Assembly: GCA_031549115.1 (NCBI GenBank)
Contig: JAVBQJ010000067.1
Location: 1-56,343, forward strand
Length of the DNA: 56,343 nucleotides
Direction: 5' to 3'
DNA from: JAVBQJ01 sp031549115
GTDB taxonomy: Bacteria; Verrucomicrobiota; Lentisphaeria; Victivallales; Victivallaceae
Shown in pieces: positions 34,242 through 41,851 of the stretch (position 1 is its first letter; each line of letters begins with the position of its first letter). The position numbers and the translations under genes were made by a program. A model generated the notes under the pieces. That model saw nothing but the letters and a program-made list of their open reading frames with translations. It made no database searches and was not told the origin of the DNA.

Positions 34242-35132
34242 TTACTTCGTTTTCAACATCTTGTAAAGACCGTCCAACTCCCGCACCGCCCAATCATGGC
34301 CGGGGTGGTTCGCATCCCAATAAGGGTGCTGCATATCGTTCATGATCGCGTCGATCCGGCTTTGCGCGTCGGCCGGAACCAATGGATCGCCGCCTTTCAG
34401 CTTGTCTTCACTGATCGCGCCGCCGACCTTCGCCAGCATTTTCAGCACTTCGGCATTGTCACCGAGGCCGAGCGACTCCAGAGTATCGAATACCCCGAAT
34501 GTCTGCGCCGTTCGCTTCGCCAGCTCCAATTGCCGATTGAACGCCCCGCCCCACTCCGTTTTCAACGCGGCCAGCGCTTCGGTCTGTGCCGCCTGCCGCT
34601 GTTCGCCGAACGACTGGAATTCGCCTTTCATCATCTCGGTGTGGAATTGCAGCACCCCCGCCGCCTGCTCCGGCGTGAGGCCGAGTTCGTGCGCCTTGGC
34701 GCCGAACCCCTTCACTGCGTCATCGTTCCAATTCATCCCCTCCGGCAGATCCTCCGGCTTGGCGAACTGGTAGCCTTCGGCACTCTCCGGGCAACCGAGC
34801 CGGGTGAAGAATTCGCGCCGCTCTTCCGGTGTCGCATATTTGCCCGGCAACACCACCTTGTCGGCGCCGATCATTTTTTGCGCACTGACCAGGCTTTTCG
34901 CCATCGCACCGATGGTCTTGTACCCGGCCAGCGAGTCTTCGCCGCGCAATTCCTCCGGCAGCGCATCGCGCCACTTTTCGCCGAACGCGCCATCCGCACC
35001 GATCAACTTCGACCAATCAGCCGCAACCGGCGTCTGCTGTTGCTGCGAATCGGCCACCTGCTGCTGTTGCTGCTGGTCGCCGCCACCGTCCGCCGGAGTC
35101 TCTCCGGCACCGCCCAAAATCGAATCCGCCAT
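34242..35132 (-). CDS. head scaffolding protein
   Basis: A 296-residue acidic protein with a Gln-rich N-terminal tract (residues about 15-35), helical body and the motif YATPEERREFFTRLGCPES followed by GYQFAKPEDLPEGM, characteristic of podovirus scaffold proteins. It lies directly before the capsid gene; the 122-base gap between them holds no gene. It overlaps the 118-residue gene by one base. Confidence 0.75.
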   Translation of the reverse strand: MADSILGGAGETPADGGGDQQQQQQVADSQQQQTPVAADWSKLIGADGAFGEKWRDALPEELRGEDSLAGYKTIGAMAKSLVSAQKMIGADKVVLPGKYATPEERREFFTRLGCPESAEGYQFAKPEDLPEGMNWNDDAVKGFGAKAHELGLTPEQAAGVLQFHTEMMKGEFQSFGEQRQAAQTEALAALKTEWGGAFNRQLELAKRTAQTFGVFDTLESLGLGDNAEVLKMLAKVGGAISEDKLKGGDPLVPADAQSRIDAIMNDMQHPYWDANHPGHDWAVRELDGLYKMLKTK

Positions 35133-35488
35133 TATTTCTTCCTTTCCAATCTACGGATCACCGCCGCAATTTGTTCTTCGTTCAACTGATGCTGTTGGCA
35201 CCACTCCCGGAAACCGGGCGTTTCCACGCCGAGGCGCCGATCGAACTCCGGCAGCGCCGTTTCCGGAATGTCACTGCCGGACAGCGACGTATCCGGCGGC
35301 GGCGGCTGTGACGCCACAATCAAATCCGGATTCGCCGCCATGAAGGCTTCCACGAACTTCTTGTAATACCCGGCCATGCCGGGGCAGAACTTCGCCTGCC
35401 CGTCAACCACGGTAGCGACCGGCGCACCGTCCTTACTGGTGAATTCACCGTCGCGGAATTGGATCCCGCCCCAATCATCTCCGTTCAT
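35132..35488 (-). CDS. small head-module protein, unknown function
   Basis: A 118-residue protein with an N-terminal beta-rich part (DWGGIQFRDGEFTSKDGAPV) and a C-terminal helix ending in EEQIAAVIRRLERKK. No recognised family. It is embedded between the Bbp19-like and scaffold genes with overlaps at both ends, so it belongs to the head operon. Confidence 0.6.
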   Translation of the reverse strand: MNGDDWGGIQFRDGEFTSKDGAPVATVVDGQAKFCPGMAGYYKKFVEAFMAANPDLIVASQPPPPDTSLSGSDIPETALPEFDRRLGVETPGFREWCQQHQLNEEQIAAVIRRLERKK

Positions 35489-35738
35489 TTTGCGTCATCC
35501 TTTCGGGTTCTTTGTCGTTGAACTTGAGGTTATAAAAATTCCGGATCCGGAGCGCCAGCGACCGGCGCCCGGCACGGTATGCGGTAACTCGGGCACTATC
35601 GGCAAAAATATCTTCATCCACCCCGGCCGCAGCCATCAAATCGGCGAAAACCCGCTGTCCGGCTTCCGAACCGAAAACCGCCTGGTAATCCCGCGCCAGC
35701 TCTGCCCGGCGCCGTTCGATAGTACCATCAAGTCCCAT
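35475..35738 (-). CDS. Bbp19-like head-module protein
   Basis: An 87-residue protein. The segment RDYQAVFGSEAGQRVFADLM, followed by a basic SLALRIRNFYNL helix, matches the small Bbp19-like family that lies next to the portal gene in Bordetella phage BPP-1 relatives. Its job is unknown. It overlaps the portal stop by 11 bases. Confidence 0.75.
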   Translation of the reverse strand: MGLDGTIERRRAELARDYQAVFGSEAGQRVFADLMAAAGVDEDIFADSARVTAYRAGRRSLALRIRNFYNLKFNDKEPERMTQNERR

Positions 35739-37359
35739 TTCCCAATCCTCCCTGTATCGCTTCCAATGGGCTCCCCGGCTGCGGCGACTGCCCCAATGCC
35801 GGTAGCGCCTTCGCCGCGTTCGGCAGCTGCTCCAGCATCTGTTGCTGCTGCATCTGCTGCGCCTTCTGCAGCCGCATCTCCATCACCTGATCTTCCGGCA
35901 CCATCCAATCGGACGGCATGCCGTCGCCGCGGGCCAGGCCGCGGGCGATCTTGTCGAAATCGAAGTTGTCGAACACCTCCGGCCGGACCTCCGCAAACGG
36001 CAGCAGCCGCTCCATCGTCTGGGTAAAGCTCCGCGCCTCCAGCTGCTTGATCGCCAGCGCGATCCGGGACACGTATTCGATCTTGTAGCCCGGCGACATC
36101 ATCACTTCCGGGGGCGGTTCGGGGAATGCACCGGCGCGGTAGAGAATCCCGAACACCCGCGACAGCAGCGGATTGAAACCCTCCGACTGCATCCGGCCCA
36201 ACACCGGCGCAAACGGCACCAGCTTCGCTTCGATCCGCTCCACCACCTCGGTCGCGGTCATATTCTTGCGGTCTTCGAGCGCGTCGAACATGTCACACAA
36301 GAAATCCTTCCAGATGATTTGCCGAGTCTGGTCGATTTCCTCTTGCGTCACCTGGGTCTGATTCGGAATCAGGAATGTTTCTGGCTTCATGCCTGCAGTC
36401 GCCCGGTAGTAATTAACGCCACCCGGGTAAGTCCGAAACGTGGAATCCAGCAACGCATCGTCCGGAATCAACACCGGAGGATCGTTCGCCAGCTCCACCC
36501 CATAAATTTTCGCCTTGCGCATCCGGTTCAACATCCGGATTTCCGGCAGGTAATCGACCGCGGGGCCACGGCCATACACTTCGTTTTCGGTCTTGCTCCA
36601 CCGAATCACCACATAGGGATTTTCCCAATAGCCGGATTTGGCCAGCTCCTGCTTCTCCTTCAACGCGATATACACCGAGCAATACGGCTTGCCGGTTTCG
36701 TCCATCTTGTCGTGTTGCCGGTCGGCATTCGGGAAAACCGCGTGGAGGATCCGGAACTTCTCTTCCATCCGCTTCGGATCGTCGAGCGCTTTCTGCATCT
36801 CCTCGGTGCATTTGTCCCGTCCGAACTCCTGCGCACACTGCCGGGCGGTGTATTCGAACTCCCGGAACACCGTATCGATCCGGGACTCCTTGTCTTCGAG
36901 TCCGCAAAACGATTCGAACGGAACACAGAGGAAGTTCAACTTGGTTCGATCGCCCTCCTCGGTGTAGAGAATGCCGTTGCCGTGCACCAGATCCATCGCC
37001 ACTTCGTGGAACATCAGCGACCAATTTGAATTCGCCATCGCTTCCGCGGCGATCCGGGTGCACTCCGACCACCACGACGATACCCGATCAATCTTCTGCA
37101 GCTCCTCATCTTCGGCACGGAATTCGAACCAGCGCTTATCCGGCGGGCAGCACCAGGCATACAGCCCCGATGCGGTCCGGGTGGCAACATAAGTTGCCGT
37201 CGAATCGTAAATATCCTGCGTGCGTTCGCCGCCGGGCGCCTGATCCGCCTGTTTATTCGGCGTCACGTAGCGGCGGGATTCATTCCACAACGGCAGGAAC
37301 CCGCTGTCGCGGTCGCTTTTCGCCCGGTTATAACGTTGTACAATATCATTTGTGTCCAT
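35728..37359 (-). CDS. portal (head-tail connector) protein
   Basis: A 543-residue portal of the podovirus head-tail-connector type. Visible blocks: VQRYNRAKSDRDSGFLPLWN, YDSTATYVATRTASGLYAW, WFEFRAEDEEL, VHGNGILYTEE, and a C-terminal Gln/Met-rich tail (QQMQQQQMLEQ-like). The start is set at 37359 because the family's N-terminal helix begins there; the sequence before it in the same frame is unlike the family. A 9-bp inverted repeat spans the start codon. Confidence 0.85.
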   Translation of the reverse strand: MDTNDIVQRYNRAKSDRDSGFLPLWNESRRYVTPNKQADQAPGGERTQDIYDSTATYVATRTASGLYAWCCPPDKRWFEFRAEDEELQKIDRVSSWWSECTRIAAEAMANSNWSLMFHEVAMDLVHGNGILYTEEGDRTKLNFLCVPFESFCGLEDKESRIDTVFREFEYTARQCAQEFGRDKCTEEMQKALDDPKRMEEKFRILHAVFPNADRQHDKMDETGKPYCSVYIALKEKQELAKSGYWENPYVVIRWSKTENEVYGRGPAVDYLPEIRMLNRMRKAKIYGVELANDPPVLIPDDALLDSTFRTYPGGVNYYRATAGMKPETFLIPNQTQVTQEEIDQTRQIIWKDFLCDMFDALEDRKNMTATEVVERIEAKLVPFAPVLGRMQSEGFNPLLSRVFGILYRAGAFPEPPPEVMMSPGYKIEYVSRIALAIKQLEARSFTQTMERLLPFAEVRPEVFDNFDFDKIARGLARGDGMPSDWMVPEDQVMEMRLQKAQQMQQQQMLEQLPNAAKALPALGQSPQPGSPLEAIQGGLGNGT

Positions 37360-37367
37360 TGTACAAC
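37335..37367. repeat. inverted repeat over the portal start codon
   Basis: GTTGTACAA (37335-37343) and TTGTACAAC (37359-37367) are perfect inverted repeats 15 bases apart and cover the portal ATG. A perfect single copy of the palindrome GTTGTACAAC also occurs at 46602-46611 inside the ribbon-helix-helix-like gene. An operator or mRNA hairpin that controls portal translation is possible. Confidence 0.4.
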
Positions 37368-37568
37368 CTAGCCCCCGAGGATGGATTTTTTGCCGCTGGA
37401 GCCGGAAACGTCCATCGACAGGATTGTATTGGAGCGGTTGAAGTGTTTCTTCTCCGCCTTTTGCGTTTCCCGTCTTGCCAATTCGATTTCGGCATCCGTC
37501 GAAGATACCGGCGTCGGCTTGGGGTCCGGAGTCTTCATCGTCATCGCGCCGCCTGATTTTTTGCCCAC
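37368..37568 (-). CDS. small protein upstream of portal
   Basis: A 66-residue basic, Pro/Ser-rich protein (MTMKTPDPKPTPVSS, then an ARRETQKAEKKHFNRSNTI helix and a Gly-Lys-rich end). Small proteins of this composition precede the portal gene in many BPP-1/T7-like phages. Function is unknown. It starts after GGAGGTG and lies 27 bases downstream of the conserved late promoter element, making it the first gene of the head operon. Confidence 0.65.
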   Translation of the reverse strand: MGKKSGGAMTMKTPDPKPTPVSSTDAEIELARRETQKAEKKHFNRSNTILSMDVSGSSGKKSILGG

Positions 37569-37594
37569 GACACACCTCCATTTGCTTTTACCCG

Positions 37595-37632
37595 TTACTA
37601 TAGCAAAATGGCCCGATCAAATATTTTACCGG
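37595..37632 (-). promoter_or_regulatory. putative phage late promoter (copy A)
   Basis: On the minus strand: CCGGTAAAATATTTGAT, GGGC, then TGCTATAGTAA with an extended -10-like TGCTATAGT (TATAGT at 37597-37602). It is the partner of the element at 19932-19969. The predicted transcript start is about 22 bases before the small gene that heads the head operon. Confidence 0.6.
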
Positions 37633-37953
37633 AATTTTGGAGCCTCTTTCGATGACATGGGAAGAGGCAAAAGGAGGCTGTTTCGGGAGCCTGTTTTGGG
37701 TGCCAAAATAATAGCACGAGAGGGCAAAAATGCGTTTGACGGTCTCTTGAGGTAATCCAGAGCCATTGGGACAGTTTATAGAACGTATCTTCCAGCCATA
37801 CAGGAGTACATTGCCTAGAGAGCACGGAGGATTCTTGACGGAATCCCATGCTATCATTGGATGCGATTTGATGGAACTCCCATTTTGTAAAAAAACGGGA
37901 ATCCCCGAAATGAGAATCCCCGTCATTATTACCTGATTATGAACGACTAAACA
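37633..37953. other. intergenic gap between terL and the head operon
   Basis: About 320 bases with no credible gene; the open frames here lack ribosome sites and family features. It holds a terminator for the terL transcript (37889-37923) and short inverted repeats such as GCCTCTT/AAGAGGC (37642-37648 with 37662-37668). Confidence 0.6.
37889..37923 (-). terminator. terminator after terL
   Basis: On the minus strand a 7-bp stem (ACGGGGA with TTCCCGT, one G-U pair) and a 15-base loop are followed by seven U residues (37889-37895). It lies about 30 bases past the terL stop, separating the early-packaging transcript from the head operon. Confidence 0.6.
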
Positions 37954-39447
37954 CTATCGCCACGCCGATTTGTCGGTGGTTTTCGGGCGCGTGGCGGAAG
38001 ATCGCAGGTCGCCCATGCGCCCCGAAGCCCAGGCTACCGCGCCGGTCCGAAACGAGTCCGCGCCGTGGCTGCAATCGTCATGCCGGGGGCTATCCCGGAA
38101 CACGCCGAGCTTCTCATTGAAGTCCTTCCGGTAGTTCGCCAGCGCCCGCAACCCGGCGGCGCATTTCGCTTCGTCGAACCAGCAGTAGCCCAGCATCTGC
38201 CGGACATTTTCAATCCCACCGTAAAGGTCTTTCGCGGTCGGAATGGTAGCAAAGCGGATCCCCAGCTCCCGCGCCGTCTCCACTCGTGATCGACCACTCC
38301 CGAGCTCATGTACTTCGATATCGTGTGGCGCCATGTGGCCGCCGTAGAAGTAATTCTTTTCCCGCAGGATCGCGGCGTAATGCGGCAGACCCTCACCGGA
38401 GTTTTCGTAATAGTCGATCACCCGGATTTCCCGGCCGATGAACTGGAAAAACCAGATCGCAGTATCGTCGCTGAATCCCAGATCCCACGAAGTCCAGACT
38501 GGATAATGCGAATCGTACGGCACCGGGGCGATCCGGTTTTCCGCATAGATCTTGTCGAATTCGCGCTTGTAGAACACCCCCTCTTGCGCCACCCGGAACG
38601 CCTCTTCCGGCGTCGACGGGTGCTCCCGGTGCATATCTTCACCCAGGTTCTTTTCCGTTTGCGCATACCAGGCCATTTGTCCCGCCGTGAGCTCGATTTG
38701 TTCCCGGTCGCGGAGGGTGTTGAAGTATTTCACCAGCCGATCGGGGATCACTACCGTAGACGGATCCGCGACGTAATCCGGGTGCTTGAACCACGGGAAG
38801 AAGCAGAATTTGAATTCCTGCATTCCGAGCTTCTTGCCGGAAAGCATCGCGTTCCGCGCCTCTTGGCATTTGTCGTAAAAGTCGCCGCCGTTGCCTTCCG
38901 CGGTCGATTCGATGAAACAATAGCCGCCCGGATGTACCGATGGCAAAGCGCCGGTACGGATTTCCCGCGCTTTCGACGGGTATTGCGCACAGATCTTGCC
39001 GTATTCGGAGATATGCAGGAATTGGCAGGTGCTGGACCGCGAAGAGGTGGTAACGCGGACACTGGAGCCGTTGGACAGAATCAATTCGCCGGCGTCGCAC
39101 TTGATCGCTTTCACTTCAGCCTTGAATGCCTCCGGCATCGACTCGTACGGGATCTTGATTTTGTTGTAGAAGATCTTCTGCGCATCCTCCTTGCGGTGGG
39201 CGATGATCACCACCGAAAAGTTCGGCGTAAACAGCGCCATATCCAACCCGATCAAATCGATCAAGGTGGTGAAGCCTAACTGCCGCGCTTTCAGGATGAT
39301 ATTCCAAAACCACATCATATGCAGGAACAACCGCTGCATCGGCCGGAGCCGAAACTTGACCTTGCGCCCCTTTTCGTCGATGATCCAGTACAGATGTTCC
39401 AGACGCCACTCCCGCGACTTGAATTTTTCCCGCAGCTCAATCATCAT
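37954..39447 (-). CDS. terL: terminase large subunit
   Basis: A 497-residue packaging motor. The ATPase half has a Walker A-like loop KARQLGFTT (53-61) and a Walker B strand FLHISE (143-148). The nuclease half begins with VWTSWDLGFSDDTA, giving Asp322 as the first metal ligand, and continues with a His/Asp-rich segment (GGHMAPHDIEV). It pumps DNA into the prohead through the portal and cuts concatemers. The start overlaps the small-subunit stop by four bases. Confidence 0.9.
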   Translation of the reverse strand: MMIELREKFKSREWRLEHLYWIIDEKGRKVKFRLRPMQRLFLHMMWFWNIILKARQLGFTTLIDLIGLDMALFTPNFSVVIIAHRKEDAQKIFYNKIKIPYESMPEAFKAEVKAIKCDAGELILSNGSSVRVTTSSRSSTCQFLHISEYGKICAQYPSKAREIRTGALPSVHPGGYCFIESTAEGNGGDFYDKCQEARNAMLSGKKLGMQEFKFCFFPWFKHPDYVADPSTVVIPDRLVKYFNTLRDREQIELTAGQMAWYAQTEKNLGEDMHREHPSTPEEAFRVAQEGVFYKREFDKIYAENRIAPVPYDSHYPVWTSWDLGFSDDTAIWFFQFIGREIRVIDYYENSGEGLPHYAAILREKNYFYGGHMAPHDIEVHELGSGRSRVETARELGIRFATIPTAKDLYGGIENVRQMLGYCWFDEAKCAAGLRALANYRKDFNEKLGVFRDSPRHDDCSHGADSFRTGAVAWASGRMGDLRSSATRPKTTDKSAWR

Positions 39448-39878
39448 CGCTTCTCCAGATCGCTCGCCACCCCGTCCATGTCGGCCAGAAACCGCTTGAA
39501 TTCGACATTGCCGGAGTGCTTGACCTCCTGCTTCTCCTGGTAGTTGTCCGGATCGTTGTTGCTCAACAGGAACTTCACCAGATTCGCATTCTGTTTGCCG
39601 GTCAAGCCGCCCACCACCCGGTTTTCAGAGATCCGTTGCGCCGTCATCTGTGCCGCCACTCCCAGCGCGTCTTCCCGGTGGCAGTAATTATTCCAGTCGC
39701 GCCGGGTGATTTTGAGCGCGTTGCACAAACCCTCGACCGTGTAGGGCAATGGTGCTTTCACCGTTTTCGGACCGCTTTCGAAAAAGCGCTCCTCCTCATG
39801 GCTGTCGCAGACGGCAAAATACCGTTCCGCCCGTTCTCTCAAATCACTCGCCGTCTTTATCTTGCGTGGCCGTGCCAT
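39444..39878 (-). CDS. terminase small subunit (gp3-like)
   Basis: A 144-residue protein. The N-terminal basic start, RERAERYFAVCDSHEEER, PYTVEGLCNALKITRRDWNNY and the C-terminal NDPDNYQEKQEVKHSG block match phage DNA-packaging small subunits of the P22 gp3-like type, which recognise the pac site. Its position directly before terL agrees. The first 35 bases overlap the HTH gene. Confidence 0.8.
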   Translation of the reverse strand: MARPRKIKTASDLRERAERYFAVCDSHEEERFFESGPKTVKAPLPYTVEGLCNALKITRRDWNNYCHREDALGVAAQMTAQRISENRVVGGLTGKQNANLVKFLLSNNDPDNYQEKQEVKHSGNVEFKRFLADMDGVASDLEKR

Positions 39879-40098
39879 TTTTATTGACTCCCCGTTTATC
39901 TTGTTTCAATCGAAAGCATTCGATTGGTATTCCCAACAGCCGCGACAGCTTCAAAGCCGTCGCCCAGGTGATCGGTTTCCGCGAAAAAGCGTTCCGCACC
40001 GTCACCACCGACAGGCGGCAGCGGTCGCCGATGGCGTGAAAAGCGCTGTAACGCTCATAAATATAATTATCTTCTTCGTGTTTATTCGTATCTTTCAT
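39844..40098 (-). CDS. XRE-like HTH protein before the terminase genes
   Basis: An 84-residue protein with a helix-turn-helix resembling the XRE/Cro type: DRCRLSVVTVRNAFSRKP followed by TWATALKLSRLLGIPIECF. The ATG at 40098 has a weak AGG upstream. It overlaps the small terminase gene by 35 bases, so its level is tied to packaging genes. A late-gene or promoter regulator is the likely role. A putative promoter TTGCGA-N17-TATTCT and an inverted repeat (40191-40208) lie upstream. Confidence 0.6.
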   Translation of the reverse strand: MKDTNKHEEDNYIYERYSAFHAIGDRCRLSVVTVRNAFSRKPITWATALKLSRLLGIPIECFRLKQDKRGVNKNGTATQDKDGE

Positions 40099-40177
40099 CA
40101 AGAATACCTAAGAATAAAATATTTCGCAATTTTTATTCATTTCACCGCAACGCCTTATAACTATTTTTCCGAAATCG

Positions 40178-40208
40178 GGTAAAATATTATTGACAAAGCT
40201 ATTTGTCA
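40178..40208. promoter_or_regulatory. GGTAAAATATT core with adjacent operator-like palindrome
   Basis: GGTAAAATATT (40178-40188, plus strand) is the same 11-mer as in the two late promoter candidates but in the opposite orientation. It abuts a perfect inverted repeat TGACAAA-gcta-TTTGTCA (40191-40208) that includes a -35-like TTGACA and overlaps the stop codon of the excisionase-like gene. It may regulate the HTH gene downstream on the minus strand or drive an antisense RNA. Confidence 0.4.
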
Positions 40209-40420
40209 TGCATAAGGGTACATCTACCCTCAACATACTCCCGAATCGACCAGCCGGAAATTAACCAGCCGCGCTTGTCTTTCACCCCTTTCAAACGGCC
40301 ACTATCGCATAATTTTCTGATAGTTTTATCACATCGGCCCAGGATTTCCGCCGCCGCCGCCGTGCCGTAGACCGCATTTTCAAAAAACATCACCGGGGTC
40401 GCTTTATTCTCTTTCGCCAT
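40199..40420 (-). CDS. excisionase-like HTH protein
   Basis: A 73-residue DNA-binding protein of the excisionase/MerR-like winged-helix type: YGTAAAAEILGRCDKTIRKL, then DSGRLKGVKDKRGWLISGWS and a terminal SIREYVEG. The ATG at 40420 has GGAGG six bases upstream. It overlaps the recombinase gene by 17 bases, so it may be the directionality partner of that recombinase, or a replication/late regulator. Confidence 0.6.
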   Translation of the reverse strand: MAKENKATPVMFFENAVYGTAAAAEILGRCDKTIRKLCDSGRLKGVKDKRGWLISGWSIREYVEGRCTLMHDK

Positions 40421-41066
40421 CGTCATCCTCCGTAATGAAGCCGAACACGGACGACAGCGCACTCCCGAGGCACGCGCCGCCCAAGTTCAGGTATTTGATC
40501 GTGGTATCGATGCGCTCGTGGCCGAGCGCGGTTCGGGTTTGCTCCAGCGCCCGCAGGTCGTCGCCGAACTCCTGCCGGTAATAATCGAACACGAAGCGGG
40601 CAAAGGTCTTCCGCATCCCGTGGGTGCCATGCCTGCCATGCAGCAGCAGCGCCCGGTAAGCGTCCCGGAGGTGGTAATACACCGCCTGCCGGGTCAGCGG
40701 CTCCACGCCGGTCCGGCTGAACACGTAATCCTCCGGGAACTCGATGCCGAGCTCCTGCTGCCGCACCAGCCACGCCGACACGTACGGCGCCAGCGCCGCC
40801 GTCAGCGGCACCTCCCGGATCCGGGGCGTCGTGTAGCGGTGCCCGTTCGGCTTCCGGCGCACTTTCAGCTTCACCAGCCGGACGCTCTCCACCAGACACC
40901 CGTTCCGGATCAAGTCGCCCCGCTTCAATGCCAAAAGCTCCGAGATCCGACTGCCAACGCCGCACCCCAGAGCCACTAAACAAGCAAGCATCACCTTGCG
41001 GCGAGCCGCGAAGTGATGCAGTATTTTCAACAATATTTCCCGGCTGTACGGGTCGCATCCTGCCAT
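40404..41066 (-). CDS. second tyrosine recombinase, catalytic domain only
   Basis: A 220-residue protein that is only a catalytic domain: Arg40 in GSRISELLALK, Lys near 68, His149-x-x-Arg152 in HGMRKTF, His183 in LGHERIDTT and nucleophile Tyr192 in IKYLNL. No core-binding or arm-binding domain precedes it, whereas the attL integrase has both. It is encoded in the replication block between the helicase loader and the packaging genes, so a role in genome resolution or circularisation, or in promoter inversion, is more likely than integration. Confidence 0.85.
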   Translation of the reverse strand: MAGCDPYSREILLKILHHFAARRKVMLACLVALGCGVGSRISELLALKRGDLIRNGCLVESVRLVKLKVRRKPNGHRYTTPRIREVPLTAALAPYVSAWLVRQQELGIEFPEDYVFSRTGVEPLTRQAVYYHLRDAYRALLLHGRHGTHGMRKTFARFVFDYYRQEFGDDLRALEQTRTALGHERIDTTIKYLNLGGACLGSALSSVFGFITEDDDGERE

Positions 41067-41851
41067 TAAAATTTCTCCCAGAACTCACACATTTCCGAGA
41101 TCCGGCGCAGCGCCGCCGGACCGTCCGCCCCCATCCCCTGAACGAAGCGGCTGCCGTCGTCCATCGTCGTCACCCAGATCTGCGCCCCCAGCCGTTTTCC
41201 ATCGCCGCCCCAATGGAACTCCGGATGGTCCGAGCGCTGGTGGTGCCGTGCCTGGTTAAACCCCAGATAGCGCCGATCCAGAATCGCGAAGAGGTACTTG
41301 TATTTCGCCTCGGTGATCGTCTCCGTCCCGAGGTCGTCGAGAATCAGCAGATCCGCCCGGTACACACTCCAAATCACCTCATCCAGCCGTTTCGCGTTCC
41401 CTGACAGGTGGTTCAGCAAATCGGCCGCGGGCCAGTATTGCACCGTGCGGCTTTTCAACATTTCCAGCCCCCACTTCTGAACCAGGCGGCTTTTGCATAG
41501 CCCCGTATGCCCGGCGATCCACAGCGACCGGTAACGGTGTTCACCAATCCAGGCGTCGAGTGCCGAATTCGCCTTCGGATGCTTCGGATCGTACGGCAGC
41601 TCGTAAATACCGAAATTACTGATTGCAAATCGTTTCCGGTAATCGCAATCCCACTTGTACTGCAACTCCGCGTCGCGCTGCTGTTTGTACTCTCGGGCCC
41701 GCCGTTCTTCCTCCAGTTGAACGCAGCCGGGACAGGCGTAAAACCCCACCGTCGCCGTCAGAAACACCCGGTCGTTGTAAACGTAATCCTCGACCGTGAG
41801 CTCCCCCGAAGCGCCGCAAATGCGGCATACCGCCGTCACTGTCATGCTCAT
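41066..41851 (-). CDS. DnaC-like helicase loader
   Basis: A 261-residue AAA+ protein. An N-terminal zinc ribbon (Cys9, Cys12, Cys40, Cys43) is followed by a Walker A GHTGLCKS (114-121), a Walker B LLILDD (168-173) and a sensor-like WVTTM (226-230). This is the layout of DnaC/DnaI loaders, which place the host replicative helicase on the phage origin. It directly follows the initiator gene with a four-base overlap, as lambda P follows O. Confidence 0.85.
   Translation of the reverse strand: MSMTVTAVCRICGASGELTVEDYVYNDRVFLTATVGFYACPGCVQLEEERRAREYKQQRDAELQYKWDCDYRKRFAISNFGIYELPYDPKHPKANSALDAWIGEHRYRSLWIAGHTGLCKSRLVQKWGLEMLKSRTVQYWPAADLLNHLSGNAKRLDEVIWSVYRADLLILDDLGTETITEAKYKYLFAILDRRYLGFNQARHHQRSDHPEFHWGGDGKRLGAQIWVTTMDDGSRFVQGMGADGPAALRRISEMCEFWEKF

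Noticed and set aside
37595..37632. Sigma54 promoter reading of the conserved element
   Set aside because: GG and GC are 8 bases apart rather than 10 and the TGGCAC block is absent.
37588..37926. Open frames of 83-112 codons in the terL-head gap
   Set aside because: They run through the terminator and the conserved promoter element, lack ribosome sites and have no family-like sequence.
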